In this document: positions 48,162 through 61,063 of the stretch, one piece after another
Numbering within the stretch: the stretch's first letter is position 1
Layout: every line of letters starts with the position of its first letter
NCBI RefSeq assembly: GCF_016756595.1
Contig: NZ_AP023257.1
Coordinates: 1,938,001-2,002,000 of the forward strand
Source: Mesorhizobium sp. L-2-11
Lineage (GTDB): Bacteria > Pseudomonadota > Alphaproteobacteria > Rhizobiales > Rhizobiaceae
Direction: 5' to 3'
DNA: 64,000 nucleotides
Program-made: the position numbers and the translations under genes
Notes under the pieces: model-generated
Databases searched by the model: none
What the model saw: the letters and a program-made list of their open reading frames with translations, nothing else
Told to the model about the DNA's origin: nothing

Positions 48162-49934
48162 ATGACCGTGCCGCAAATCCTGTCATTCGCCGTTATCGTC
48201 GCAATGATGGCGGCGCTGGTATGGGGTCGGTATCGATATGATCTGGTTGCAGCCGCGGCACTGTTGCTAGCACTGGCGATCGGCATCGTGCCTTTTGACG
48301 AAGCCTTCAGCGGGTTCAGCGACGATATCGTGGTCATTGTCGGCAGTGCCCTGCTGGTGAGCGCAGGCATCGCACGCTCGGGCATCATGGAAGTTGCCAT
48401 CAGGCGCTTCGCTCCGAACTTGTCGGGCGTTCGCTCGCAACTGGCGCTGCTGGTCATCGTGGTCACGATCCTGTCTGCCTTTGTAAAGAATATCGGCGCG
48501 CTCGCGATCATGATCCCGATAGCCTTCCAGTTCGCGCGCCGGTCGAGCGTTTCACCGTCGATATTCCTCATGCCTATGGCGTTCGGGTCACTGCTCGGTG
48601 GACTCATGACGCAGGTGGGGACATCTCCCAATGTCGTCGTGTCCCGGGTGCGGGAGGAACTGACCGGCGCCGCCTTCACAATGTTCGACTTCACGCCTGT
48701 TGGAGCCGCGCTGGCCGCCGCCGGAACGACCTTCCTGGTGCTTTTCTATTGGTTGCTGCCGGTGCGCGAAAAGCTGGGCGGGTCGGTGAATGAAGCCATC
48801 GACATCAAGAATTACCTGACAGAGGCCAAAATTGTCCGCGATTCCACTGTGCTCGGGAAAACCGTCGCAGACCTCATGAAGCTCTCCGGCGGCGATGCTG
48901 TCGTGACGTCGATCCTGCGCAACCGGACCATGCGGATGACGCCACTGCCCGACGTCGTCCTCAAACTGAACGATATTGTGCTGCTCGAGGGCGACCCGGC
49001 GGCGCTGGATCGCCTTGTCTCCCAGGGCAAGCTCAGCGTTACGGGTAACAGGGTCAGCGGTGACGACATGGCCAGCGAGATGGTCGCCATCGAAGCCGTC
49101 ATCGGTGAAAGCTCCCCTTTGATCGGCTGGACAGCCCAGCGCCTTGCCCTTTATCACCGCTTCAATGTCAACCTGCTGGCTGTCAGCCGTCACGGCGAGC
49201 GCCTCGACCGCAGGCTGGCCGAAGTCCAGCTGAGGCTCGGCGACGTCGTCGTGCTGCAGGGCAATGCAGCGACGATACCCGATGTACTGCGTGAGCTCGG
49301 CTGCCTGCCGCTGGCAGAAAGGGCTATCCTGCTTGGCAGCGTCCGTAAGGGTATCGTGCCGGTAATCATCCTTGCTCTCGCCATGCTGGCGACTGCGTTC
49401 GGGCTGCTCCCGGTTTCCGTCGCTTTCTTTGCGGCCGCGGTCGGGATGGTGCTTTTCAGGGTCATCCCGCTCCGGGACGTCTACCAATCGCTGGATGGTC
49501 CGATCCTCGTCATGCTCGCCGTTCTCATTCCAGTCAGCGATTCGCTGCGCAGCACCGGGGCGACAGGAGTCATCGCCGGCGAGCTTGCCAAACTGGGGAC
49601 CGTTCTGCCGGCGACCGGCGCACTGACGCTTATCCTTGTCGCCGCGATGGCCGTTACGCCATTCCTCAACAATGCCGCCACCGTTCTGGTCATGGCGCCT
49701 ATCGCCGCCGCGTTCGCCGGCGATCTCGGCTACAGGCCGGAAGCATTTCTGATGGCAGTCGCCATTGGCGCCGGCTGCGATTTTCTCACCCCGATAGGCC
49801 ACCAGTGCAACACGCTGGTCATGGGGCCTGGCGGCTACCGTTTCAGCGACTATCCACGCCTGGGACTGCCGTTATCGTTCCTCGTCATCATTGTTGCCGT
49901 GCCGATGCTTATGATCGTTTGGCCAATGAACTGA
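48162..49934 (+). CDS. SLC13/DASS-type carrier with two TrkA-C domains
   Basis: A 590-residue membrane protein. Two halves of about six helices each carry the family hairpin motifs GGLMTQVGTSPNVVVSRV and TPFLNNAATVLVMAP with GCDFLTPIGHQCNTLV. Between them (about 205-385) are two cytoplasmic TrkA-C (RCK_C) domains, seen as LPDVVLKLNDIVLLEGDPA and LAEVQLRLGDVVVLQGNAA. The family moves dicarboxylates, sulfate or citrate with sodium; the substrate here is unknown. ATG 48162 is preferred over an in-frame GTG 7 codons upstream. Confidence 0.9.
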   Translation: MTVPQILSFAVIVAMMAALVWGRYRYDLVAAAALLLALAIGIVPFDEAFSGFSDDIVVIVGSALLVSAGIARSGIMEVAIRRFAPNLSGVRSQLALLVIVVTILSAFVKNIGALAIMIPIAFQFARRSSVSPSIFLMPMAFGSLLGGLMTQVGTSPNVVVSRVREELTGAAFTMFDFTPVGAALAAAGTTFLVLFYWLLPVREKLGGSVNEAIDIKNYLTEAKIVRDSTVLGKTVADLMKLSGGDAVVTSILRNRTMRMTPLPDVVLKLNDIVLLEGDPAALDRLVSQGKLSVTGNRVSGDDMASEMVAIEAVIGESSPLIGWTAQRLALYHRFNVNLLAVSRHGERLDRRLAEVQLRLGDVVVLQGNAATIPDVLRELGCLPLAERAILLGSVRKGIVPVIILALAMLATAFGLLPVSVAFFAAAVGMVLFRVIPLRDVYQSLDGPILVMLAVLIPVSDSLRSTGATGVIAGELAKLGTVLPATGALTLILVAAMAVTPFLNNAATVLVMAPIAAAFAGDLGYRPEAFLMAVAIGAGCDFLTPIGHQCNTLVMGPGGYRFSDYPRLGLPLSFLVIIVAVPMLMIVWPMN

Positions 49935-50199
49935 AATGCGATACGCGGATCAATCCTGCTCGAGCCTCAGTTACCGAATTGGTGAAGGCATAAGCCGCGG
50001 ATCGCCTCCGCATGCAGGCGCCGGTCGCCGCTGACGGTGCCCCTTAAGCGCGGACAGCGGCTCCAAGTCCGTGTTACGATAGCGTCGGTCAAGCGATGCG
50101 TTGGGGAAGCATATGGCGGGCGAATGTTGGAGGGGTGCCTGTTTGTGCTCGGGTTGGAAGAAGGTTGGCGCGAAGATGCGTTCAATGACCTAAACGCAC
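49935..50199. other. 265-bp gap, nothing recognised
   Basis: No gene with credible start or product. It separates the carrier gene from an antiporter remnant. Confidence 0.45.
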
Positions 50200-50400
50200 A
50201 TGCAGTCCGATGCCCTCCTCTTGGCGGTCTTTGGAGCAATCGTGCTCCTCACCGCCTGGCTACCCATGCTTCTCAGGAAGCTTCCGCTTTCGCTGCCAAT
50301 GGTTTGCATCGGGAATCGGGGTGCTTTTGGTTTGGTCGCCATTCTTTCCGCTCGTAGGGCAGCCTCTTCGGTTGTCGGCCACCGGCGCCGTAGTTCCTCT
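50200..50400 (+). pseudogene. Remnant of a CPA1-type cation/proton antiporter N-terminus
   Basis: From ATG 50200 the frame reads MQSDALLLAVFGAIVLLTAW then LPMLLRKLPLSLPMVCIG, typical first helices of sodium or potassium/proton antiporters. One extra base near 50312 then moves the hydrophobic continuation (GIGVLLVWSPFFPLVGQPLR) to the next frame, and nothing antiporter-like follows. The remaining some 500 residues are missing. It is a truncated, frameshifted relic. Confidence 0.55.
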
Positions 50401-50675
50401 TACGGCCGAATCGGGACGCGCCACGCCGGAGTTCATTGTCCCGACTTGCCCAGGGAATTTCGTGGAGTTCCCTAAGGACGGTCTCCGAATAGGGTGTCCG
50501 AATGCGCAGGCCGTCGGCAATCTCGAGATGGGGACTGCAGATCGGATCGAAAAGCGAAGGTGTCGCGCCCCTTGCTGTCGGCATGGATCGCTAGCTAAAG
50601 AGACGGCTGTTATTGACGAGGCAATGTCTGGTGCGCTGGTAAGAGGCGTTCTTTATCCAAAGACATTTGCAGGCT
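50401..50675. other. Gap after the antiporter relic
   Basis: No supported gene or repeat. Contains the 3' flank of the LysR gene. Confidence 0.4.
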
Positions 50676-51611
50676 TTACGGCTTTCCCAGCAGGTCAAAG
50701 AGCCAGGCCACGCCCGCATCCATGAGGGCGGCCTTGGAGGCAATCGCGCGAATTCGGGAATGAACCAGCGGCAGCGGCGCCTCGGCGCTGACCACGCCGA
50801 ATCGCGGCGGGTACATGGCCACGAACGTCTTGGGCAATGCGGCGATGAGGTCGGTTTCCGCAATGACCGCGAGCGCGAACATGAAGTTGGGGACACTGAG
50901 CGCTACCCGGCGTGAGTATCCGTGCTCGCCAAGAATATCGTCGACGAAGCCGTAGGCATCTCCGGTGAGCGAAACGATCAGATGCTGCATCCGGCAGAAT
51001 GCATCAAGCGTCGGGTCTTTGCCAAACGGGTGCCCGGCGCGCATCGCGATCACGAAATCCTCTTCGTAAAGGGTCCGGGCAACGAACCGCGCCGGAACCT
51101 CGTCGGCGGGAACCACCGCAATATCCATGGCACGCGCATCGAGGTCGGCGAGGACCGGTTCCCAAACGCCCTCGATCGTCCTAACGGCGCGTGGGGGGAG
51201 GATTTGCCGCACGCTGATGTCGATGCGCGGACCGAGCCTGCGTAGTTCCGCCAGAAGCGGGGACAGGAACACCGCCGAGACGCCATCGGGTGCGCCGATC
51301 GTGAAACGACGTGTTGAGGTAGCCGGGTCGAACGGCGCGGCAGTGGCGATCACGCTGCGCGCCCGCGCGAGAATGTCGGCGACCGGCTCGGCCAGTTCCA
51401 ACGCCCGGTCGGTCGGCACCACGCCCTTCGGCGTTCGCAGGAACAACGGATCGTTGAGCAGTCGCCGCAGGCGCGCGAGACCGTGACTGACCGCCGATGG
51501 CGAGAGGTTGAGTCTTCCCGCCGCCTGACCGACATGCTGCGCTTCCAGCACGGTCTCAAACAACACCAGGAGATTAAGGTCGACACGCGATAGATCAGTT
51601 TGGTTCAGCAT
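50676..51611 (-). CDS. LysR-family transcription regulator
   Basis: A 311-residue regulator. The N-terminal HTH (VDLNLLVLFETVLEAQHVGQ, LNLSPSAVSHGLARLRRLL, NDPLFLRTPKGVVPTDRALE) is of the NodD/PnbR-like LysR type. The C-terminal periplasmic-binding-like domain binds the inducer. It is divergent from the cupin gene (82 nt between start codons), the classic LysR-target layout, so the cupin/DUF924 pair is the likely target. Confidence 0.92.
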   Translation of the reverse strand: MLNQTDLSRVDLNLLVLFETVLEAQHVGQAAGRLNLSPSAVSHGLARLRRLLNDPLFLRTPKGVVPTDRALELAEPVADILARARSVIATAAPFDPATSTRRFTIGAPDGVSAVFLSPLLAELRRLGPRIDISVRQILPPRAVRTIEGVWEPVLADLDARAMDIAVVPADEVPARFVARTLYEEDFVIAMRAGHPFGKDPTLDAFCRMQHLIVSLTGDAYGFVDDILGEHGYSRRVALSVPNFMFALAVIAETDLIAALPKTFVAMYPPRFGVVSAEAPLPLVHSRIRAIASKAALMDAGVAWLFDLLGKP

Positions 51612-51693
51612 ATCACTGAAATAATGTCGCTGGATTCATGTGGCGGCAAGTGGGAATTTCTCCCCAGTGAACAAATCACTTCGGAGAGGTTCC

Positions 51694-52122
51694 ATGTCAC
51701 GAGTACCCGCCGAGGGCCCGCACCCGATCATCGCAGAGCCCGGTGCGCCTCCGATCTCCGCTGCCGGAACATCTCTCGTGATTCGGGAGTGGACGATGTC
51801 CGGCCCCTCCTGGATGCATGTTCACGAGTCGGATGACGAGGCATGGCATGTGCTGGAGGGGCGGCTCCGCTTCAAATTCCTGGATCGGGAAATCGACGCC
51901 ACTCCGGGAACGACGGTCTTCGTGCCCGCAGGTCTGGCACACACCTACCGGGCCGTCGAGCCGAGCCGGTACCTCATCATCCTGACGCCGAAAATCGACC
52001 GCCTGATTGCAAGGTTGCTGGACCCGTCGGAGGTTCACGACTTGCGCTCGACACTCGGCGAATTCGACACGCTACTTGCTGAACAAGCTGAGCAGCGACG
52101 AAGCGAGTTCCTCACCCAATAA
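51694..52122 (+). CDS. Cupin-domain protein
   Basis: A 142-residue single-domain cupin. Motif 1 is WMHVHESDDEAWHVLEGRLR (His, His-equivalent, Glu/His ligands) and motif 2 is PGTTVFVPAGLAHTYRAV. A helical C-terminal tail (LLAEQAEQRRSEFL) follows. Function unknown; such cupins bind small molecules or act as dioxygenase-like enzymes. GGAGAGG precedes ATG 51694. DUF924 begins 12 nt later. Confidence 0.85.
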   Translation: MSRVPAEGPHPIIAEPGAPPISAAGTSLVIREWTMSGPSWMHVHESDDEAWHVLEGRLRFKFLDREIDATPGTTVFVPAGLAHTYRAVEPSRYLIILTPKIDRLIARLLDPSEVHDLRSTLGEFDTLLAEQAEQRRSEFLTQ

Positions 52123-52134
52123 TTGGAGCTTAGG

Positions 52135-52863
52135 ATGTCGTGGACGTTTGAATGGGCTGCCCAACTCCGTGGACTCAATTCGATGGAAGCCTTTTTGCAG
52201 ATGGCATCGCTCACGGGCCATGGATTGTCAGATGTCGGCACACTTTCAGGATCGGCTGCCGAGGGGTCCGAGGACGCAGCCGCGACCGCTGCCTTTAACG
52301 AAAGCCTTAAGCGAGCGCTTGCGTCGCCTATGGAAGCTGCTGCCGTCGTTATTTTCTGGCAGGACGCCGGTCCCGATCTCTGGTTCGCCAAGAATCCGGA
52401 TTTCGACAGGAGCTTCCGTGAGCGCTTTCTTTCCTGGCATGAGGCTGCGGTGCGCGGCGAACTTGCGGGCTGGCTCAGCACACCATACGGTGCCTTGGCC
52501 CTGCTGCTTCTGCTCGATCAGTTTCCGCGCAACGCCTTTCGCGGCACGCCGCGCATGTATCAGACCGACGCATTGGCACGCGAAATGGCAGCTGCCGCCA
52601 TCGCTGCTGGCCACGACCGCAGCGTGGAGGAAAAGCTACGACTCTTCTTCTATCTTCCGTTTGGACACTCGGAAGATTTGACTGATCAGGAACGATCAGT
52701 GGCGCTCAACAGGCACCTCGGGCAGCCCAACCTTTCCCATGCCGAGCGGCACCGCGACATCGTGCGACGCTTCAGGCGCTTCCCCCATCGCAATCCGATT
52801 CTCGGCCGCGCGATGACTGAAGAGGAACAAAGGTTTCTCGAAGAAGGCGGGTTTGCGGGATGA
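52135..52863 (+). CDS. DUF924 family protein
   Basis: A 242-residue protein. The DUF924 core starts near residue 66 (VVIFWQDAGPDLWFAKNPDF) and includes GALALLLLLDQFPRNAFRGT and LFFYLPFGHSEDLTDQERSV, matching the family, whose structures are TPR-like all-helical. About 65 N-terminal residues are extra; an in-frame ATG at 52330 would give a normal-length protein, but only the 52135 ATG has a ribosome site. Role unknown. Confidence 0.85.
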   Translation: MSWTFEWAAQLRGLNSMEAFLQMASLTGHGLSDVGTLSGSAAEGSEDAAATAAFNESLKRALASPMEAAAVVIFWQDAGPDLWFAKNPDFDRSFRERFLSWHEAAVRGELAGWLSTPYGALALLLLLDQFPRNAFRGTPRMYQTDALAREMAAAAIAAGHDRSVEEKLRLFFYLPFGHSEDLTDQERSVALNRHLGQPNLSHAERHRDIVRRFRRFPHRNPILGRAMTEEEQRFLEEGGFAG

Positions 52864-53054
52864 ACGCGCGGTAATTGTCCGCCGCGGCTATCGCCATGGA
52901 AGGCCTCCACCCCGAGTCCGCACCGGCAGCCAGCCGCGTAGGCAGATACCCGTCATCGCTTGCTCTTCGAACTCAGAAAGAAACCCGACTGCCCCGGTCG
53001 TAAAGGCGCCCGCGTTTGCAATGTCAGCTTCGAAGGGGCCTCCAATGCCCGACC

Positions 53055-53129
53055 TGGCTGGGGCGCCAGGATTCGAACCTGGGATTGTCGGTACCAAAAA
53101 CCGATGCCTTACCACTTGGCTACGCCCCA
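53055..53129 (-). tRNA. tRNA-Gln (TTG)
   Basis: A 75-nt cloverleaf on the minus strand: acceptor TGGGGCG/CGCCCCA, D arm GCCAAGTGGTAAGGC, anticodon stem TCGGT/ACCGA with loop TTTTGGT (anticodon TTG), T arm CCAGG-TTCGAAT-CCTGG, discriminator G and encoded CCA. Confidence 0.95.
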
Positions 53130-53537
53130 ACAGCGGGGAATATGCCCACTGCGCGCGGCCTTATAGGACGAGCCGACGCAAAGCTCAATGGCGAGAATGG
53201 CAAGGCGCGGAACTGATCCAGCGGTTCTCGCAGCGTTCGCATATCATGTCTGCTGTCGCTTGAGCCTGTCCATCGTTCCACCGCTTGGCCGGCATCTCCA
53301 GAAAATCGAGCTTTTCGGTCAGTCACATGGCGTTGTCAGTTGTTCCTGTTTTGTTTTATACGCTGGCCGCCGAGCCGCAAGTCTTTTTGCCACAGCTTTT
53401 GCTTAATCGATTGTAGAAAGCCGGCTGGCTTTGCCGAGCCTTGCCTTTCGCACTGCAGCATCATATCGCTCGTGTAGGGACACGGCGGAACTTCGGCTTC
53501 GTCAATCTTTTCAATCTCCTGCAACCGGAGAGCAAGC
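53130..53537. other. 408-bp gap before ppdK
   Basis: No gene supported on either strand. It must carry the promoters of tRNA-Gln (minus) and ppdK (plus). A GGAAC at about 53469 has no GTT at the right distance. Confidence 0.45.
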
Positions 53538-56216
<2,679 letters not shown>

Positions 56217-56297
56217 GCGGCCGACGTAGGCCATGGCCCTGCCACCGAACGATCGGCAGGACAGGTCACGAGTCGTCCTTGCTCAGGCTGGCCCTGC

Positions 56298-56687
56298 TCA
56301 GGCTGGTTTGGCTTCGATCGTCACCTTGTTGGGATAGAACGCGCCGTGATCGCGGATTTCGATCATCTCGTCGAAAGGCTGCTCATAGGCCCACATCGCA
56401 TCCTTGCCTGCTTCCGCGGCAGGCAGCACGCTCCAATAGCTCGCATCGCCCTTGTATGGGCAATGAGTCGACGATGCCGTCTTGCGAAGCTGGTCGAAAT
56501 CGATGTCTTCGAACGGAATGTAGAGGACCGCGGGGTAGGGGGATTCGCTCAACAGCTTGGCCCTCGTGGACGAGGCAATGACCGCGTTGCCGGCGCGTAC
56601 GGTCACAGTTCCGATATAGGGCTCGATCGTAATCACCTTATCCGGGTTGCGCTGAAAGCCGGGTGACGGATTGGCGATCTGGTCCAT
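56298..56687 (-). CDS. DUF427 family protein
   Basis: A 129-residue protein of the DUF427 fold: ITIEPYIGTVTVRAGNAVIA, PAVLYIPFEDIDFDQLR, STHCPYKGDASYWSV (the family's THCPYKG signature) and DHGAFYPNKVTI. Biochemical role unknown. AGGAGAACC precedes ATG 56687. It converges with ppdK. Confidence 0.9.
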   Translation of the reverse strand: MDQIANPSPGFQRNPDKVITIEPYIGTVTVRAGNAVIASSTRAKLLSESPYPAVLYIPFEDIDFDQLRKTASSTHCPYKGDASYWSVLPAAEAGKDAMWAYEQPFDEMIEIRDHGAFYPNKVTIEAKPA

Positions 56688-56824
56688 GAGGGGTTCTCCT
56701 TGCATCGACCTAAGGTGTGTCGGACGCACGCGCTATGCAAGGCCGCCATCGAATGCGGGGCTCAAAAAACCATCGCCTTTGGCGTTGCCGGATCTCTCGT
56801 CAAACCGGCCTTGCAAACGACCGA

Positions 56825-57181
56825 TCAGGCGGCAGCCTGAAAGGCGTCCATCAGCCCGGCATAGGCAGCGGCGATGCCGGCGACCGGATTGGTGCTTCGC
56901 GACGCGGTTTCGACCTTGAGCGCACCACCGCCGGTCGGCAAGGTAAGAAGCAGGAACTGGCGGTTGCCGCCATCGCCGACGCAAGCCGCGGCGACATGCT
57001 GGCTTTCGCCTTCGTTCTGAACGCACATCTTGAACAGCAGCGTGCCGCCGACCGCCTCAAGGGCGCCGCCGACGACTTCGACGAATTCGTCCTCGGAAAC
57101 GGTTTTGGCGTCCGGCACCAAATCGGCCAGGCTTTCGGCAAGCGAATTTTCGAGAGCTTTGTCGTCGAGCTGCGCGTCCAT
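56825..57181 (-). CDS. Small acidic protein of unknown function
   Basis: A 118-residue protein with an acidic helical N-terminus (DDKALENSLAESLADLVPDA), then a beta-rich part (GGTLLFKMCVQNEGESQHVA, NRQFLLLTLPTGGGALKVET) and an Ala-rich C-terminal helix. No family recognised. AAAGAGG lies before ATG 57181. It appears to be a normal soluble protein. Divergent from the acyl-CoA synthetase gene. Confidence 0.65.
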   Translation of the reverse strand: MDAQLDDKALENSLAESLADLVPDAKTVSEDEFVEVVGGALEAVGGTLLFKMCVQNEGESQHVAAACVGDGGNRQFLLLTLPTGGGALKVETASRSTNPVAGIAAAYAGLMDAFQAAA

Positions 57182-57389
57182 GCGAACCTCTTTCATTCGC
57201 CAATCACACCCCTACCATTAATCAAAGTTAACGTCGACAATGGCCGGATTGTGGCGGCCGGATTGAGGCCGGGTTCCCTGCGTTTTCGAACAATGCGCTG
57301 CGTCTGCCCGGTCATGGCTGGACAATCCGCTTGTTCGTCCCACAATGGAACGAAAACCAATGGGAACGAAAACGAATGGGAGGAGAAGA

Positions 57390-59018
<1,629 letters not shown>

Positions 59019-59096
59019 CTGACATGACGTCTTTCGCCTTCAAGCCGCCCCTAAACGGCCTAAGCGCCGGTTCGGGGTGAAGCAGTGCTGAAAATA

Positions 59097-59879
59097 ATGA
59101 AAAATCCCGAGCGACGGACGTCGAGGGCGGCCGGCTGGTCGCGGCGGGCAGGGGCTTTTTCGGCGGTCCTGCTGCTGACCGTCCTCGTCGGCCACCGCTA
59201 TGGCCTTGTCGAAACGCCGGCTTTCCTTTGGGTGCTCGGCATTGTCGCGCTGCTTGCCGCCTTTGCGCTGTTGTTCGCCGGCCTAGCCTTTTCGAGAATT
59301 TGGAATTTCGGCGACCGTGGCGGTCGCGATCTCAGCGTCGGCGCGGTGCTGGCCCTGCTGGTGCTTGTTCCTTTTGGCATTGCCGCTTACTGGGCAGCGA
59401 CTTCTCCGCCGCTCAGGGACATCTCGACGGATTTCGACGATCCGCCGGTGCTCGACACCGGCACCCGAACCGGGGATATGAACGCGCTTTCGCCGCCGAG
59501 CCCGGGTGAGCGGCGCCTGCAGACCGAGACCTATCCGCTTGTCACCGGACGCAGCTACAACCTGCCTTTCGATCGGGTCCTGGAAGCGGTTGCAACCGTG
59601 CTCGGTCGTCGCGACTGGCAGCTTGCGGCGCCGTTTCCGCGTGCGATCGGGCAAAGCGAGGTGACGATCAACGCCCTGGCCAGGAGCTTCATCCTCAGCC
59701 TTCCCGCCGACGTCGCCATCCGGGTGAGCGACGATGGCGATGCTGTCACCGTCGACATGCGTTCGGCCTCGCGTTACGGCCGCTACGACCTTGGCGACAA
59801 TGCGGCCCGCATCGTCGATTTCCTGGCCGAGCTGGATCAGGAAGTCGCCGGCCAGGTCGGCACGGCCCCTGCCGAGTGA
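59097..59879 (+). CDS. DUF1499 membrane protein
   Basis: A 260-residue protein. Three hydrophobic segments lie in the first 120 residues (AFSAVLLLTVLVGHRYGL, FLWVLGIVALLAAFALLF, VGAVLALLVLVPFGIAAYWA). A soluble C-terminal DUF1499 domain follows, with PPVLDTGTRTGDM, AVATVLGRRDWQLAAPFPRA and VDMRSASRYGRYDLGDNAARI. Function unknown. ATG 59097 is preferred; an in-frame GTG lies at 59085. Confidence 0.88.
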   Translation: MKNPERRTSRAAGWSRRAGAFSAVLLLTVLVGHRYGLVETPAFLWVLGIVALLAAFALLFAGLAFSRIWNFGDRGGRDLSVGAVLALLVLVPFGIAAYWAATSPPLRDISTDFDDPPVLDTGTRTGDMNALSPPSPGERRLQTETYPLVTGRSYNLPFDRVLEAVATVLGRRDWQLAAPFPRAIGQSEVTINALARSFILSLPADVAIRVSDDGDAVTVDMRSASRYGRYDLGDNAARIVDFLAELDQEVAGQVGTAPAE

Positions 59880-59887
59880 GGTCCAGG

Positions 59888-60886
59888 CTAGTCGCCAGGG
59901 TCAAATTCACCCTTGAGCAGGATTGTCTCCACCGGCCCAAGCTGATTGATGATCCGGTTCTCCAGGACTTCGACAAGCTTGCGGCCGACAGCCGCCATAT
60001 CGACGGAATGCACTCCGATCTTCGCCGGCAGGAAGCGTGCCAGCCGCGTGCTGTCACGCGTTACGATGTGGACGTCTCTCCCCGGCACAAGACCTCTTTT
60101 GCCAAGAGCGTGCAGCGCCCCTAGAAGGCCCAGTTCGTTGGCGCATGCCAAGCCTGTCGGCGGATCTGAGCAAGCCAGCAAGCGATCGAACCAGGCTGCG
60201 CTCGATTCCATGGTGAACATGCCATGACCGATCAGCGATTGGTCGATCGGAATGCCGGCCTCGGCCATTGCCCTTGCATAGCCGGAAAGACGCATGGCAC
60301 TTGCCTGATCTTGCGCAACCAGAAGTTGCAGTGCAATGCGTCGACAGCCCTTGTCCATGAGCCGTCGGGTCGCCTCGTAGGCGATCTGTTCATTGTCGAC
60401 ATCGACATAAGGATACGCGGTGTCCAGGTCGGTCCGTCCAAACGCGACGAATGGCATGCGCTGATCCAGCAGCAGCTTGACGCGCGGATCGCCAGACACC
60501 AGGCGCGTGATGATCAGTCCGTCTGTGCTGCGCGCCTGAAGCTGCCGCTGCACACTCTCGACCGGATCGTCGTCGGGAGTGGTGGAATAGATGGACAGAC
60601 TATAACCGGCTTTTCGCGCCGCCAGCGTCATGCCTTCGATCAAAGGCAGCTTCAACAGATCGGACAGATGGTCTCGGGTTTCCATCGGGAGGACTGCCGT
60701 CAGCGTCAGCGTTCGACCGGTCTTGAGCGCACGACCCTGATGGTTTGGCAGATAGCCGACCCGCTTGGCCGCCTCCTTGACGCGGGCTATGGTCGAGGGC
60801 TGCACTTCCGGCCCATCCTTCAGAGCGCGCGACACCGTGGTCACCGAGAGGGAAAGTTCCGCCGCGATCTGCTTTAGATTGGCCAT
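59888..60886 (-). CDS. LacI-family transcription regulator
   Basis: A 332-residue repressor: N-terminal LacI HTH and hinge (NLKQIAAELSLSVTTVSRAL, VKEAAKRVGYLPNHQGRALK) and a periplasmic-binding-like sensor domain (PMETRDHLSDLLKLPLIEGM, VDVDNEQIAYEATRRLMDKG). It is divergent from the second ABC operon, and a perfect 18-bp palindrome lies between them. ATG 60886 sits just before the HTH; an in-frame ATG at 60916 is possible. Confidence 0.93.
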   Translation of the reverse strand: MANLKQIAAELSLSVTTVSRALKDGPEVQPSTIARVKEAAKRVGYLPNHQGRALKTGRTLTLTAVLPMETRDHLSDLLKLPLIEGMTLAARKAGYSLSIYSTTPDDDPVESVQRQLQARSTDGLIITRLVSGDPRVKLLLDQRMPFVAFGRTDLDTAYPYVDVDNEQIAYEATRRLMDKGCRRIALQLLVAQDQASAMRLSGYARAMAEAGIPIDQSLIGHGMFTMESSAAWFDRLLACSDPPTGLACANELGLLGALHALGKRGLVPGRDVHIVTRDSTRLARFLPAKIGVHSVDMAAVGRKLVEVLENRIINQLGPVETILLKGEFDPGD

Positions 60887-60991
60887 TGTTCGCCCGGCTG
60901 ACTTGCTGACCGCCATAAGGTTACCGGATTCGACATCCCGGTCAATCCAAACGCTCGTACGAAGCAGCTTGACTCCTGCGCATTCAGATGC

Positions 60992-61009
60992 AATCGTAAC
61001 GTTACGATT
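60992..61009. promoter_or_regulatory. Perfect palindrome AATCGTAACGTTACGATT, likely LacI-family operator
   Basis: An 18-bp perfect inverted repeat with central CG, the symmetry typical of LacI-family operators. It lies between the regulator gene and the ABC operon (55 nt before the binding-protein ATG). Confidence 0.75.
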
Positions 61010-61063
61010 ATACAAAAATGGCCGTTTCAGGCAATATTTGATGAACGTTTGGGAGGAGAACCT

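Noticed and set aside
57345..57389. Upstream ATG as start of the acyl-CoA synthetase
   Set aside because: The sequence there is an imperfect short repeat (GGAACGAAAACxAATG) and the strong ribosome site lies just before the later ATG at 57390.
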